A stretch of 64,000 nucleotides of DNA from Gnetum montanum (taxonomy: Eukaryota > Streptophyta > Gnetopsida > Gnetales > Gnetaceae). The notes under the pieces were generated by a model. The model searched no databases. It saw only the letters and a list, made by a program, of their open reading frames with translations, and was not told the DNA's origin. Where the stretch lies: positions 739,254-803,253 of the forward strand of contig MNCI01036292.1 of the NCBI GenBank assembly GCA_015680685.1, read 5' to 3'. Both the position numbers and the translations under genes were made by a program. This document shows positions 24,700 to 37,220 of the stretch, one piece after another (within the stretch, counting starts at the first letter, position 1; every line of letters begins with the position of its first letter).

Positions 24700-25560
24700 A
24701 CTCCTAGTTAGTCATTCGTTGCATTGGTTATGTTGGCTTGGTTGCCATTTCAGTTTGTAGAAATGCCAGTTTGAAATGATTATTAGTCATTCTGAAATTT
24801 GATTGAAGACAAATTTTACAAAACTAGCTTGGCTTTGTTTCATCGTCGTTTTAATGCCAACCTAAGAGGGACTAACGTTTAATGTAAATTCTAGAATTTT
24901 TTTTCAGGATGTATAGAAAAGTTGGCTCGGCTATAACAGTGAATAGTGGTTCTCAAGGTTCACTCCTGAATCAGTTTGAACATTTTCAAGTTGCAAAAAT
25001 AAATACAGGAATTCAATAGTGCAAGATGGAACTTGAATTAACTTATCGTTCAAATATTATTCCGAGAACAGTTTCCTTTATTTGCTTATTTTCTATTTTT
25101 ATCCATTGATAAATGTAATAGCTGTAATAGCATTCTTCTCTAATGCATTGTTCTTTAAGCGTCTATGGTGCATTCTCATCATGTGGCTTTTCTTTTTTTA
25201 TTGCTACTAGATTTTGGAGACAAAGGCATTTAATATTATTGTTTCAATTTCTGTTAGTATGATTTCAGATGCAGGTTTGTATTCTAAACATTTTAGTAGT
25301 GTTTTGTAATTTGCAATTCTAAAGCTATGCAGTCCTATAATTTGAATAATTTTTAATTTTGGTTTAATCCTGGTGATTCCTCACTTGCAAATTGCTCTTT
25401 CAGATTTCGGTTTTCTCATTTGAATAATTTGGATTTTACTTGATTCTACACAAATTAATGGATATGGGATAGCTGGTTAATTCATTATTTCAGCTTAGTT
25501 CAACTACAACTACTATATGTTTTAGCGTATTACAACAGTTAGACAATTCTCGTAAAAGCA
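24700..25560. other. AT-rich region, nothing recognised
   Basis: No LTR, retroelement motif or supported frame is visible. If the island at 24.4 kb is a first exon, this would be intron, but I see no acceptor followed by coding sequence. Confidence 0.5.
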
Positions 25561-25565
25561 CAATT

Positions 25566-25705
25566 GAAGTATCATTATCCATACAAAGCCAGTTGGGAAA
25601 AATATAGGGAAAAGTTTATTTAGAATTTCCTCCAAGAAGTATCATTATCCATACAAAGCCAGTTGGGAAAAATATAGGAAAAAGTTTATTTAGAATTTCC
25701 TCCAA
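25566..25705. repeat. 70-bp tandem duplication, almost perfect
   Basis: Copy one (25566-25635) and copy two (25636-25705) start GAAGTATCATTATCC. They differ at about one base (GGGAAAAG against GGAAAAAG), so this is a recent local duplication. Confidence 0.95.
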
Positions 25706-25969
25706 CAAATCCCTTATTACGGGGTGATAATGTTGGGATCCATACTATTTCTTGTTTGCTTTTGTTTTCATTTGTTTGTATTGTTTAAAAATAATGTGTT
25801 AAACATTGTTCGAACACTAATACCTTAGTTAATACATTATTTGTTCGAATGTTAAATTTTCTTTTAACTGTCATGTGTCATGCAAATTTAGTATATAATT
25901 CTTTTATATAAATTGTATAAACTATCTAGCATTAATTTTTAGTGTTTAAATGGTATACTTTATTTAATT

Positions 25970-26230
25970 TTATTTTTGGAAAAAGGTCAGGTAAAAATTC
26001 AATTAAAATTTAACATATGTATGGATATGACCCAGATCCAAAAATTGGGGAGAGGTCTCCCCATAAAAGTGGGCTTCCCAACTAGCGACAACATAAGGCC
26101 TTTTCAATGACCCCCAACCCCCAACCCTCACAACCCACACCCCCCCAAGGGTGAGTACCCAAACATAAGGTAGGTCAATCCACCCCATAAACCAAACAAA
26201 TGAAATCAGCTACATACAAGCTTAGCTTAT
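25970..26230 (-). mobile_element. LINE/SINE-like 3' tail (second copy)
   Basis: Read on the minus strand it ends TTACCTGACCTTTTTCCAAAAATAAAA. It is preceded by a GGGGAGACCTCTCCCCAATTTTTG block that pairs with a similar block at 2970-2995. A minus frame at 26003-26188 is Gly/Val/Trp-rich and unrecognised. The element's 5' end is not identifiable. Confidence 0.45.
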
Positions 26231-26289
26231 TTCCATGAAGCAAGAAATAGAAAAACCAACCCCCTACATTTGGTGGGGTGGAGTTTATT

Positions 26290-27370
26290 TAAAATGTCAT
26301 GTTGTATGTAGTTTTTACTTTTTATATAATGTTAATTTTTAGAATTTTTTTTTTGTTTTATTTTATGTTGGGAAAGTACTAAGCCATGATGGCAAAAAGA
26401 AGCCCTTTAGCCATACTTTTTACTACATTGCACCATTTGCTTCACAAAGCTTTGCTTAGATTTCTACCAATAGATTGCAACATTTGTTGGTTTGGTATTA
26501 TTAATACATTTTGAAAGTCTTCCCTCTAACTCTTACCCAGCATCTAATGTTTTTGTCACGCATATTCCACTTGTACTATTTTCTTTCGTGCAATTAATTT
26601 GTTTCGGAATGTTTTGCTTAGATCTTCAATGTGTGATTGAAGTTTCTACAATTTTTCTTATTTTATTAAGTGTTTGTTCTCAATCATATCCTAAGCTACA
26701 TCACCATAATCATTTAGTTGTCTTATTCAGTTTTGGAAGTTATGTTGATTCAGGTTTATTCAAGATATACTACATAACATGATTCAAACTTTTTTATATA
26801 GTTATTTAAGGATACAGATATGCGGTATCCAATATCTTCATTTTTTAGCATTGTTGATTATTTAGTTCAATATTAGTTCTATAATTTTTTATCCGCTTGT
26901 TCAGATTCCAATTTGGACACAACAAAATACCTCATGAATGTTTTAGTAGTAATTGAAGTTCTTGACAATCCCTACAAAAAAAAGATAATTAAATCATGCT
27001 TTATTCTTTTATTTCTAAATGCAGATATTCTTGAAATGGGAATAATGTCTCATTTCATAATTATTGGGTGCTCCCTTGAGGTTTCACAAAGCCTTTGTAC
27101 CATCATACCATTATTTGAAACCTTGGTTGTGCATTGGTTTTTTGAATGTTTTGCACTACAAGGTTGTGTAACATGGGTAAGAGATAGCAGTTGTAGAATC
27201 CTTGACCTTATTAACTTTGTTGTTTTCGTAAAGTTGATGATAAAACAATTTGTTGTGGGCTGGTTATAATTGGTGTCACTCTTGAACAATGGCAATATTA
27301 TCTATGATAACAAATCATTTTAAGCATTCCGCTTGCGACAAAAGTTACTTCCATTTACAATCCAAATAGT
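26290..27370. other. AT-rich region, nothing recognised
   Basis: The frames at 26492-26782 and 26913-27269 are hydrophobic and Leu/Ile/Phe-rich, as AT-rich DNA tends to produce. I found no signature linking them to a family. Confidence 0.5.
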
Positions 27371-27419
27371 GTCACAACCCTAGTTGTTCAATTCAATTTC
27401 AACAAGAATATGGGATGAG

Positions 27420-27840
27420 GGTGTTACAGTGCTACCCTTGAGAAGCACCCCACAACACCACCTAGGGGTTTTGAATCAACTATGAAAGAAGCATGAACTC
27501 AAGGTAGATTATGCCTCAACGCTTACAATGCATGCAAGCACAATAGAAGTCATGGCACCCATTACAAGATGGTTAGAAGCATAGCAAGGATGCATTAGAC
27601 AATGCACATGCATAAAGACCCAAGACAACCACACAATGACCAATACTAGGCTACATGTAACTAGCCCAAATTCCACATTGTAAAGAGGAGCAATGACTTG
27701 AGCTAGAGAGACAAAGCCTCCTCAACAAGCCTACATATTCTTAGGTTTACAACGAATAAAGGACATGTAGTTCTTTGGTAATAGTTTAGATAGGATGGAT
27801 CTTATAAGGAGCTTTACACTCCTTTAGCCCCCCCTTCTAA
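27420..27840 (-). repeat. Possible 3' LTR and polypurine tract of the minus-strand chromovirus
   Basis: On the minus strand, AGAAGGGGGG (about 27828-27838) could be a polypurine tract, followed by TGTAAAGCTCC and, about 390 bp on, GCACTGTAACA. This lies just downstream of the chromovirus pol in its own orientation, where a 3' LTR is expected. No matching 5' LTR was found, so the call rests on position and ends only. Confidence 0.3.
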
Positions 27841-28559
27841 AGGAAAATAACCTTTGATTCACCAAGAATGCATGCTTTCCTACATTCTCCCTTGCTTGAA
27901 AGAAGCAACATCCTAAAAGCTTAAGCCTTTTTCTGTACATTTTCCCAAATGTGGAGAGCACATTAGATATTTAATGACATGAACAACTAAAAGTCCATTC
28001 AATGATTGTAAATAAGAAGGTCCAATAGGAAACGTTAATTCAACCATAAAGCATGTGTTGAATTCAACATACATTCAATAGAGGCTTGAAGATGTTCTAA
28101 CAACTTAGGTTTGCTCTTTTTCATGCAAACTATATTAACCTTTCTACCTGAAGCAAAATCTACTCACTTGACATATAGGCTGGTCCTCTCTGGTAGCAAT
28201 ATAAGAGAGTAGAGTTAATCCTCTATGTCCATGGGATAATTACATCATACCTTGGGAGAAGCATTTCCTATGCCTTTTGGTAGTCTAACACTAGCATGTG
28301 GAAGTATCTTTGGGATTTAAGCCTCAATGTGGCATCAGCAAAATCCTGAATTAAGATACTAATTCCCCACTCCTTAGAAGTGGTCCATCTTAGATCCACT
28401 TTGCATTTTCTAGTATGTCATACTTCTACCTTTTTTTTTTACTATTTACAAGTAGTACCATTACTATTATCAAGAAGTGGCAACATTGGGCTAGTCAAGA
28501 TCCACAAAGGTATATTAATGTGGTTCTTTATGTAGAAGTTACAATGAATGATGACTTAT

Positions 28560-29702
28560 GTTTGAGAGAATGTCAATTCTCTCAAGTATTCTCCTTCTAG
28601 GATGTGCCTTGCCATTGTACCAAGAATTCTACCTTTTGATCAACAACACAACTAGTTGTACCTTGCCAAAGGATAAATCTATCATCCTTTTATAGCTTAG
28701 GACCTTAATGTTGCTAGATCAATATCTCCCAAGTTGAACCTTTTTACCATGGAAACATGAAATACCGAATGATAGTTTTCTAGATATAGCAACAACTACA
28801 ATTTGTATGCAATTGGGTCAGATGAGCAAAAACTATATAAGGTCCATCATAGCATCTCAAAAGCTTTTGATTTTCCCTCTTCTTTAGCCTCATCTACCAT
28901 GCATAATTAACATCAAACTTCAACTATCCTTGATTATTGTTAGCATAATTTTTCATATACTAGATACTATCTATCCAAGATTTCACAAACTCATTAGTTG
29001 AAGGATTTAAATAATTAGAATAATACTAGTTTCCTTCCCAAGGCTAACTATATAGGGGAGAATCATATGGCTGAGGACTTCTTCATGTTGTAAGTGAATT
29101 GTGCTACAGCCAATAGAGCTACCTAGTTTGTTTGATCAAATTGGAAAAAATGTTTCAAGTACTCCTCCAAGACACCATTCATCCATTCTATTTGTCCATT
29201 CCTCTCAACATGATACCGCAAAGATATTCATAGCTTTGTTCCCATCATCTCAAATAGATTTTTGGTAATGCTTCAATCAAACACAATTCTTGTTGGTAGC
29301 CCAAAATAGCAAATCACATAGTCAAAGAACAAGGATATCATATTCTTAGTTTTGTAAGGTGTGGGGCACAAAATAAAAATGGCATACTAAGAGAACTTGT
29401 CCATAATTCCAAAGATGCTTGAAAATACCTGCACTATGAACAACTTGGTGAAAAAATCCATGCAAATAGTTATCCATGGAAGTTCACAAATCTCCAAGGG
29501 ATGAAGTAAGTACCCCAGTTTTTCATTGGAAGTTTTGTCCTAAAAACCAAAAAATGTCACACAAAATTTGCTACACCAACCCCCAAATTTGGTTAATAGA
29601 AACTTATTTCCATCAACATCACTATCCTCTTGTGCTTCAAATGACCTACCTAGAGAGTGTTATGGCATTCATCAATTATCTGAAATGGCAAGAAATCCAA
29701 AT
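28560..29702 (-). pseudogene. Ty3/gypsy chromovirus integrase with C-terminal chromodomain (decayed)
   Basis: The minus strand carries integrase core motifs in order: a W-ICMDFF start (near 29440-29470), FGLPTRIVFD, LFEMMGTKL (about 29230-29265), then NGQIEWMNGVLEEYLKHFF (about 29130-29205) and AVAQFTYN. These match the gypsy D-D-E core, where the last block includes the catalytic Glu. Further on, LR-YDGPY and HSVFHVSMVKRF (about 28700-28860) match the GPY/F and HNVFHVS region. EFLVQWQGTS-KENT-E (28579-28629) reads as a chromodomain. Stops and frameshifts are frequent. The solo LTR at 29703-30593 separates it from its RNase H and reverse transcriptase. Confidence 0.85.
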
Positions 29703-30593
29703 TGATGAGGCACTAAACAGTCGACGCATTAACTAGGCTACATATACAGAGCCCCGTATAAGCAGCCACGTTGACATGGTGCCATCGACTCATCCCTCCA
29801 TGCGTCAATGTGGCCTTGTTTACATAAAGCCTATTTCGGCCTATAAATAAGAGGGCCTTCCACCTCATTTAGGTACGTTTCAGTTATTTGTAGTAAAGCT
29901 CTTGCAGTTTTCCCCGTAGGAGATAGAATATTTTCCCAAGTGTATGCCTGCAGTGTGATACTTGTAATTGTATGAAACCTTTATTCGAGTGTGACGTACA
30001 TGGACACGCACATGATTGGAAATAAAGATCGAGATTACTTCATCATTGTAGCATTCACTTAGTTTTAATTATTTAATTATTATTGTTAATTGTTATTGTT
30101 ATTTATCATTTTCTTAGTTAATATTTCTTTATCATCATTTACTATTCTTGTTGTTAACTACGGAATGAGTTTGACTTAATCACGTGCATTTAAGTGTGAC
30201 TACTTGGTAACCCAGTAGCATACCTAGGATCTACGCTTGGTAATCCTAGTAGTAGTCATGCACGAGCTCCAAGATGTGTACGGATGATTAAGGAATGGAT
30301 GCTCATTGCACTTAGGCTAGCTTAGACATCATTTCCTATTTCTTATTAGTTTAATCAAGATTATTTTCCATTGTCTCTAGGATTAGCACTAGTTTAGGAT
30401 CACATCATATGCCTCACTCTGAACTAAACCATACATGACAAAGAAAATACTAGTCTAGGTGGGAAGACAGCGAACTGGGATCAATATGTAACTATCTAGA
30501 TACCACAACTAGCCTATCCACGGAGTTCGATCAGATCATGTGTGAACGCTCGTATTTGTATGGTTGAGTTTAGGGGTACCTAGCCGCTCATCA
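29703..30593 (+). mobile_element. Solo LTR (891 bp) inserted in chromovirus pol
   Basis: It starts TGATGAGGCAC and ends GCCGCTCATCA, with a CTATAAATAAGAGGGCC promoter core at 29841. It has the same downstream half as the other LTRs of the TGAT...CTCATCA family. The flanking five bases are CAAAT on the left and CCAAT on the right, a target duplication with one mismatch. No primer site follows, so it is a solo LTR left by recombination between two LTRs. Deleting it restores the order RNase H to integrase in the surrounding pol. Confidence 0.85.
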
Positions 30594-32120
30594 CCAATCT
30601 AATACATAAGACTTGATTTTGCTTGAACATGAGCAGGTCATCCACCTCACTAGGAGTCATTACCACCTTGAACTCTTAACTCCTAAGCACATTAATCATG
30701 ATGTAGTCTATCCATAATTCTCTTTACCTAATTGACAATAAACTAAAGATCAAATTCTTGGATTGAGTAAGAAGGTAGCTCATGATAGTGTTGTCTTTTT
30801 TAACTATCATAAGTTCACCTAGGACATAGTGTCACCATGTGTGTAGACAATGCACAATGGTGAACATCTCATTTTCATGCTTTGACCACAACTTTTCTAT
30901 CCAACTTTAACTTAAACACCATTGAATATTTATTTTGCAAAAGTACTTATTTAATTACGTCATTTATAGCATTAGTGTGAACTTCAAATGTCTTTAAGAA
31001 GTTAGAGAGGGCCAACACAAGTTGAGTTGTGATGCCTGTCTTGATCTTATCAAACCCTTCATAGCACTTATCACTCAATTCCCAAGGGACATCTTTCTTC
31101 TATAATTAATCAGAGTTGTTACCACTCTAAAGAATCCATAATAAATGGAAAATCTCAAGAATTGGTGCAATTCATGCATGTCCTTTAAAATAGGCCATGT
31201 GGCAATGAATCCACCTTATTTGACCTAGCTTCATCCTACCTCTGCTAATCATGTGGCCCAATAACTTCAACTCTAACATACTGAATTCACACTTCTACCA
31301 TCTGATACACAATGTGTGTTTTTGCAATTTGGAAAATACAAATTCCTATTGTTGAAGTTGTTCCTCCATAGAGTAAGTACACAAGAATGTCATTAAGATA
31401 TACCACCATAAACTTGTTAAAATATAGACGACGTGTGTGCAAAAGCTTGTAAGAGCATTGCATGATCCAAAAAGCATAATCATCTACTTATATGAATCAA
31501 GCTCACCAACTTCTTTTCCAACTCTTCCAATTCAAGGATAGACATTTTGTAAAGTTGTTCTTTAACAGGGGTTTTTCCCAATAGTAGTTTAATTTTTTGG
31601 TCCACTACTCATCTGTCCAGCAATTCATCTAATAGCTCCATTAGCATCAAATCCTTATACCTCCCTAGCACCTTCTCAATTTGCACATTCACCTAAGTTG
31701 TACCTTCCTCTTCTGTCTCCCTCACAACTAAGAAAAACATTTATTGGGTTGGATCTTGAGTAAACATCTTCATCATCATGGGAGAGATATTTGTACTAGT
31801 TGCTCCTAGCATAGAGGTCTTCATTGCGCAAAATGATTTCTCATGTAAAATGTAAAGAACATTGATGTACAAGGGCAACCAACACTTTTTTTTTCAATAT
31901 CTAAGACCAAAAAGTCCAACTTCACACTTTGTTATATTACCTTCACCTCCACATCCTTTACCATTCCCATACATATAATCACGTGAAACTTGGCTAACTT
32001 ACAAGATGTTGAAACTAGCTCAAATAAAAAATTGAGAGTGCAAGTGATTTTCAATAAAAGAAAGTTATCGTTGACACCAAGGTGTCCATCATCTTTAAAG
32101 AAAACTACAGAAAGAGGTTG
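30594..32120 (-). pseudogene. Ty3/gypsy chromovirus protease, reverse transcriptase and RNase H (decayed)
   Basis: Reading leftwards on the minus strand, a weak protease-like stretch (about 31880-32110, ending in LDFLVLDIE) is followed by the reverse transcriptase start: VVDQKIKLLLGKTPVKEQLYKMSILELEELEKKL (about 31530-31640). About 100 residues are then missing, and the frame resumes at F-IMQCSYKLL and FMVVYLNDILVYL (about 31380-31420), where YLND replaces the catalytic YxDD pair. RNase H follows with KHENEMFTIVHCLHTW and HYVLGELMIVKKDN (about 30780-30885). Multiple stops are present. It continues on the other side of the solo LTR as integrase. Confidence 0.85.
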
Positions 32121-32129
32121 GTTTTGGTC

Positions 32130-33230
32130 TAGACTAAAGATGGATCTTCTCAGGTCATTTTAAACATTAACTCCACAAGGGACTTTTTATGACCTTAGTT
32201 TGGAATTCCATTCCACCTTATGCATTATGAATTTATGCTAACCATAACTCACCTTATTGCTAGTGTCCATGCTCTTGATTCTATGTCTTGGTTTGATGTA
32301 TTTGAATTCTTAGGTAAAATCTTCTGGGTTTTTTTCCTTAAACTTCCATTGACCATTAGTCACCTATGGGGCCCACAGACTGCTTAGGTTGAGGTTATGC
32401 AAGAGAAAAAAGGTCATGTGCCTGTTATGGGGAGGTTCCACTTGCATCTCCCTTGGTTGGGTTCATTATGCACCTTGTCCTTAGGCATTCTTACAACCTG
32501 AATCTTTCATGCATCCATCTTCTGCATCACACCATGTGTTCCTTTACAAGTTTTGTTCATTAAACATATTCTCATAAAATTTTTCAATTTTAAGCTTTCA
32601 AATATCCTCTTCAATGATTTTATCATATTTTTGTCTTTCCTAGGATTTCATGGACTCCAAATCCATTGAAAAATTCATTATATTTTTTGAGATATTGATA
32701 TTTGAAAATTTTTTGCCAATGGGCTCTATATACAAGGCCCAGTCAACGAAGCCAACCTGTATACAAGACCTCGTTAACATAAGAGAAAAATACTATAAAT
32801 AGGTATGATCCCACTTGAAAAATATTAGATTTTCTCACAAATTGCAAAGGAGTTTTTAAATTTTTTAGAGCCCAAAACATTCCAAACCACATAACTTCCT
32901 AACCATTTATCCAAATAACTCTGTTCTTCAACCTTGCAGCTATCAAAGGTAAGCTCTTCATCGTGGGGGCCACAAATGTGCTAGTTTTGGAAGAAAAGTT
33001 TTCACCATTTTTCTAACTCCCACAAAGGTTTAACTAAGAAATCAACTCTTAAACACCAAATTACAAGAGTTTAACCTTTCCAATGAACTCTAGTGACATT
33101 TATAATAAATAATTAATAAAATAATCAATTTTCCATGGTCCAACCTTAGCCAAAGGGTAACTAACTAATGAGAGAAGGTATTTTAAAATTTTAAGATACA
33201 CATTATATCTACTAATCCATGCATGTGTTG
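32130..33230. other. Unassigned stretch with an LTR-like TATA segment
   Basis: The left part may be the decayed gag of the chromovirus, but I cannot confirm a motif. ACTATAAATAGG at about 32810 with a following donor-like AAAGGTAAGC near 32946 resembles the promoter and leader of a plus-strand LTR element, possibly the start of the element whose ORF begins near 33241. It does not match the LTR at 36279. Confidence 0.3.
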
Positions 33231-33240
33231 TGAGCACAGA

Positions 33241-35870
33241 TGGAACCAAAAGGAAAGCACATGTAGAAAGTAAGAGTATCCCAACCAAGGGAGAAATGGC
33301 CCAGAATGGGAAGGGGCCAAGAATAGCCCTAGGAAGAACCTCTTGCAACCCATGCCATAGGTTGTCTTAAAGAATAGGTAGAAGTGGAATGTATTCAACA
33401 CATTTTGGAATGAGTAGCAACAATAGAACACTCCCATCAGGATGACACACTAGCACAACCAGAAAATATTGAGGTGACCTTGATAGAGGCCTATTTAAAT
33501 TAAATAAAATCGAGAGAGGTCTAAAAATCGATGCTTCAAGAGTTAGACTTTGGCCCTTTCCTGGAGCATGCACCAAAAGAAGTGTAAGACCAATTGAATA
33601 TCTCTCACATGTGGACAATCATCACTTCCACGAGGGAGTGGTACATGGGAGAGATGCTCCTATTTTGGAACAATAGGTAACTCAGATCAATAATGAAAAT
33701 CAAGGACATCTCAATGTCCTACTTGGTGCAAGCCATTGCTACAACACTTGGGTTGCCTAAAACAGGGATAAACCTTACTGAGATACTAATGTAGGTGGAT
33801 CCTAGTATCAAGAAAGAATGGATGCAATAGTGCTATGGTGTTGAGTGTGAAGAGTTTGACACACTTACACTGGAAAAGAGGATTCATTATAAGATTGTAG
33901 CCTTCCACCTCAATCCCATGATAAGGCCAAGAAAAATCATCATCTTTTCTTTCCAAGCATGCACTGCTCTAAGTGGGAGATTCCTAGTTAACCTTCTACA
34001 GCTGATCTATATAGAGATGGAGAAGTAGTTTAAAGAAAATAAATGTGAAAAGAAACTCTGTCAAAGGAGAGGGATAGTCTATTCCACCAATGACATAGTC
34101 AGAATTGTTTTGGCCACAAACTAGGTAGAAATGATGAAGGATAAGATGCCTACAACCACTATTCAAAAATAGGAATAGTGATCACCACCTCCACTTGCCA
34201 CTTAGACAATGATGCTAAACATTGTTGCAAACACCCAATGATTGTGTGAATAGCAAGAATGGCTCTTGAGTGAACAAGAGCAACAAGTAGGCACAAGTGA
34301 TGGGGACCCATCCATGTATAGATTAGCAATGAGTCACCTCAATGAGGTGGCTTGAATAATCAATTTGATGGATGGAGGTGGGTTCATTTTCTCACCCCAA
34401 AGAACACAACTACCTACAAGGTCAAATCCAAGTGTCAAAGAGGTCATAGTATCTCTTGTAGAACAACAAAGACTCCTAGAAATCTTTTAAAATTTTGTGA
34501 CCTTCTCGATGCACTTAGAGAAGGATGAATGAGCAACTATATTGGCGATGTAGCATGAAGGACAAGAGACAACAGAGTGGTCGCTGACCATATTGTTGAG
34601 ACTCTTAATGCACTTACAACATCTACATTAGACATCACTACACTCAAAGATGTGAAAACATCCATAGGAATCATAAGTAGTAGAATAAATGTAGCGTAGC
34701 ATGAAGAACTGCTAGACTAACTAGTGGGAATCGAGTAACCGCTTCCAAATGTCTTCAACCTTCCAGAAAACATTATAGTGACCCATTCAAAGATGCTTAA
34801 GGAAAGGAACAAGAACATCATATTGGAGGCGCAACTTGAAATAGCCAAGGAACTAAACAAATGCTTGTCTATGGAAGTTTTTTAATTAAGAGCCCAAATT
34901 TCTGATCCTGCATTTCTCAACCTAACACTCTTAAGATATGAAGCTATGGAATAGCTTTAGATCAAGCTCAAACGGGTTGAAGGTGCAATGAAGATGATGG
35001 TGTTGTATTGATCTTTGGTAGAGGCCACACAACACAAGATTTAGAAAGCCTTGGATCAAACCCACCAAGGGAAAGTTCAATTGACTATCGAAAATCATCA
35101 CCTACAGAATGTTAATGAGAACAAGCAACAATTAACTAATTTTATCCATCAATAGCAAGAGCAACTAGCCAAAGAAAGAATAGAACTAATGAGATAAGTA
35201 GTAAAGAATAGGAATCTCTCCATGGAGGAGGTGCGCACCCTTCATAAAAAAACTACTATCAAGGTAGCTACCTGGAAATATGAAACTCTCAAATTTGAGA
35301 AATTCAAAGATCATTATAGAGAGAAGGTTGGCCTACAAAAGGAAGTAAATGAAAAACACATTCAGTTGGTGAAAGCAAAAGCAAATAAATCCCTCCAGCA
35401 ACTTCAACAAGGCAGAGAAGTTTGGAAACCCATCCTTGATGGAATAGACTCCTACAACAAAGCAAAAATATGCATGAAGGAACTGTAGATCGAGAAGATG
35501 ACAGAGTACATGAAGCTTTCCAATCTTTGTTACACAAAGATGACCTTGTTGACTACTAAACAGCCATGGTCAAAGCTTGAGAAATAGGTGGCTAGCTTGT
35601 ACTTGTTGTAAGAAGTTGAGTTCAAGCACCACAACGACACCAAGGAAAAGCTTGCAGTGGTTAATGATGAACTCAAAGTTCTCAAGGCATGATTCACTGA
35701 TCAATGATTAACTATTGAGAACCTAGCCAAGAGGATGAATAACTACTAGGAGCTATAGAATGTAGTCGAGGCATTCAACATCGAATGCAAACAATTCACT
35801 TTCTAGTCTATCAATGTAAAGGAATGTTCCCAATATTACTTTGTTCTTGGGATGTCCCTATTCTAGCCCA
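33241..35870 (+). pseudogene. Ghost ORF of a plus-strand LTR element, coiled-coil C-terminal half
   Basis: Starting at the ATG at 33241, a single frame can be followed for over 1.2 kb, interrupted only by point stops (TAG most often, also TAA and TGA). It has sensible composition, for example a segment around FGPFLEHAPKEV and LPKTGINLTEILM (about 33550-33800). Near 35222-35490 and onward the coding is Lys/Glu/Gln-rich and looks coiled-coil. I do not recognise the family. It is followed by a polypurine tract and an LTR at 36279, so it is the structural or cargo protein of that element. No reverse transcriptase is seen. It has no clear similarity to the gag at 4083. Confidence 0.55.
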
Positions 35871-36263
35871 CATTGGTAATGTTGAATGGACTATGAATGA
35901 TCCTTGAAGTAAGGAGGAGAAGGTGAAGGAATTCCAGATGCCATTAGAGGTTGTAGTTGTAGCAAGACAACCACAACCATCTTAGCTACCACATGTGCTT
36001 AAAGCTAATGAAGGTTTTTTAGAACCTTAGGAGCCTCCATTGCCTAGGACTATTTGATCTTCTCCACTACCTTCATGTCATCAAAGGAAGTGTTATTCAA
36101 TTTTTTTGTAGTCATGTCATGGTGTTTAATTTTATGTCATGAACACCAAAATTTTTGTAATGTGTTGATTTCTACACTAGGGCACTTAGTTTTTTCAAGT
36201 CATTTATTTGTTAGGAGTCAATCAATAATCCCATACCTTTTCAATTGTGTTAAGAGTTTCCAT

Positions 36264-36278
36264 TTAGTTGTGGGAGTA
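36264..36278 (+). other. Polypurine-tract region before the LTR at 36279
   Basis: TTAGTTGTGGGAGTA abuts the LTR start. The preceding 50 bp, including AATAATCCCATACCTT, match the sequence upstream of the 3' LTR at 9325. Confidence 0.7.
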
Positions 36279-37220
36279 TGATTAGCATCAAAGTGTCATG
36301 TTAATGGGTCCCCATTGATGAGCCCCCATCGATGGGGCCCTATTTATATGGCATTGCCCTATCAACAAGACTACATCGATGTAGTGTTTGTTACATTGAT
36401 AGGGCCCCATCGATGTAGTCCTATAACAAAAACTATAAATACAAGCTTCCAACCATGTTTATAGGCATTCAAGTCATAGTAGTAGGAAAACTCTTGCAAT
36501 TTTTACATTCAAAAGTTAGAATATATTCCCAAGTGCTTGCAATAGCAGTTATTAAGTATATGGATCTTTATTCAAGCATTGTTATACATGAACCACACTA
36601 GTGTGTACGGTAATAAAGACAAGCTTCTTGATAAACCTTGCAACATTCTAGATAGTTTAATGTTTTATTTATGCATTCATTATTTTTATTAAATATTTAA
36701 TTAGTTAAACTAAATTAAGCTAAACTAGACTTTAATTAATTAAGCTAGATAGATTAAATACATAAGTATGACCACTTCGAGTGTAACACGTATTCACTTG
36801 GTAATCCTAGTAGTGTTATTGCTTGGTGCACCCAGTAGTGTAATGCTTGGTAACCAAGCAATGGATATGTGGGTTCAAGACATGTACAAAATATGGGACT
36901 AGATGCTTATGTTAGGACTATTTAGAGATTAGTTAAATAGTTAAATTAAATAAGTTCTCAATTTACTTCATCTCTCTCTTTAAGCACCAAAACTATAAAA
37001 CATAAAATGATAAAAATCATATGCCTCAATTACACTAAACCATACCATTGTGTATCACAAGTGTAACTGAGAAGATAATGAATGACCATTAGGGTAAGCT
37101 TCACTTCCTAGAAGACTAGTGCACCAAAAACTAGAGAGTCCATATAATTTGACTAGATTGTGCATGAGCACTTCATGATTCATATGGTTGGGTGTAGGGG
37201 TACCTCTTCACTACTCATCA
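36279..37220 (+). repeat. LTR (3' LTR of the 33-36 kb element), 942 bp
   Basis: It starts TGATTAGCATC and ends CTACTCATCA. The U3 part carries repeated ATCGAT-centred inverted motifs (36320-36420) instead of the GATATC ones seen in other copies, followed by ACTATAAATAC (about 36431). The downstream half (GTGTACGGTAATAAAGACAA, CTTGATAAACCTTGCA) matches the LTR at 3055. No flanking duplication is seen, as expected for a 3' LTR whose 5' partner is lost. Confidence 0.8.

Noticed and set aside
26492-27269. Hydrophobic frames that might suggest membrane proteins
   Set aside because: AT-rich DNA gives Leu/Ile/Phe-rich frames by chance; no start context, splice support or family match.
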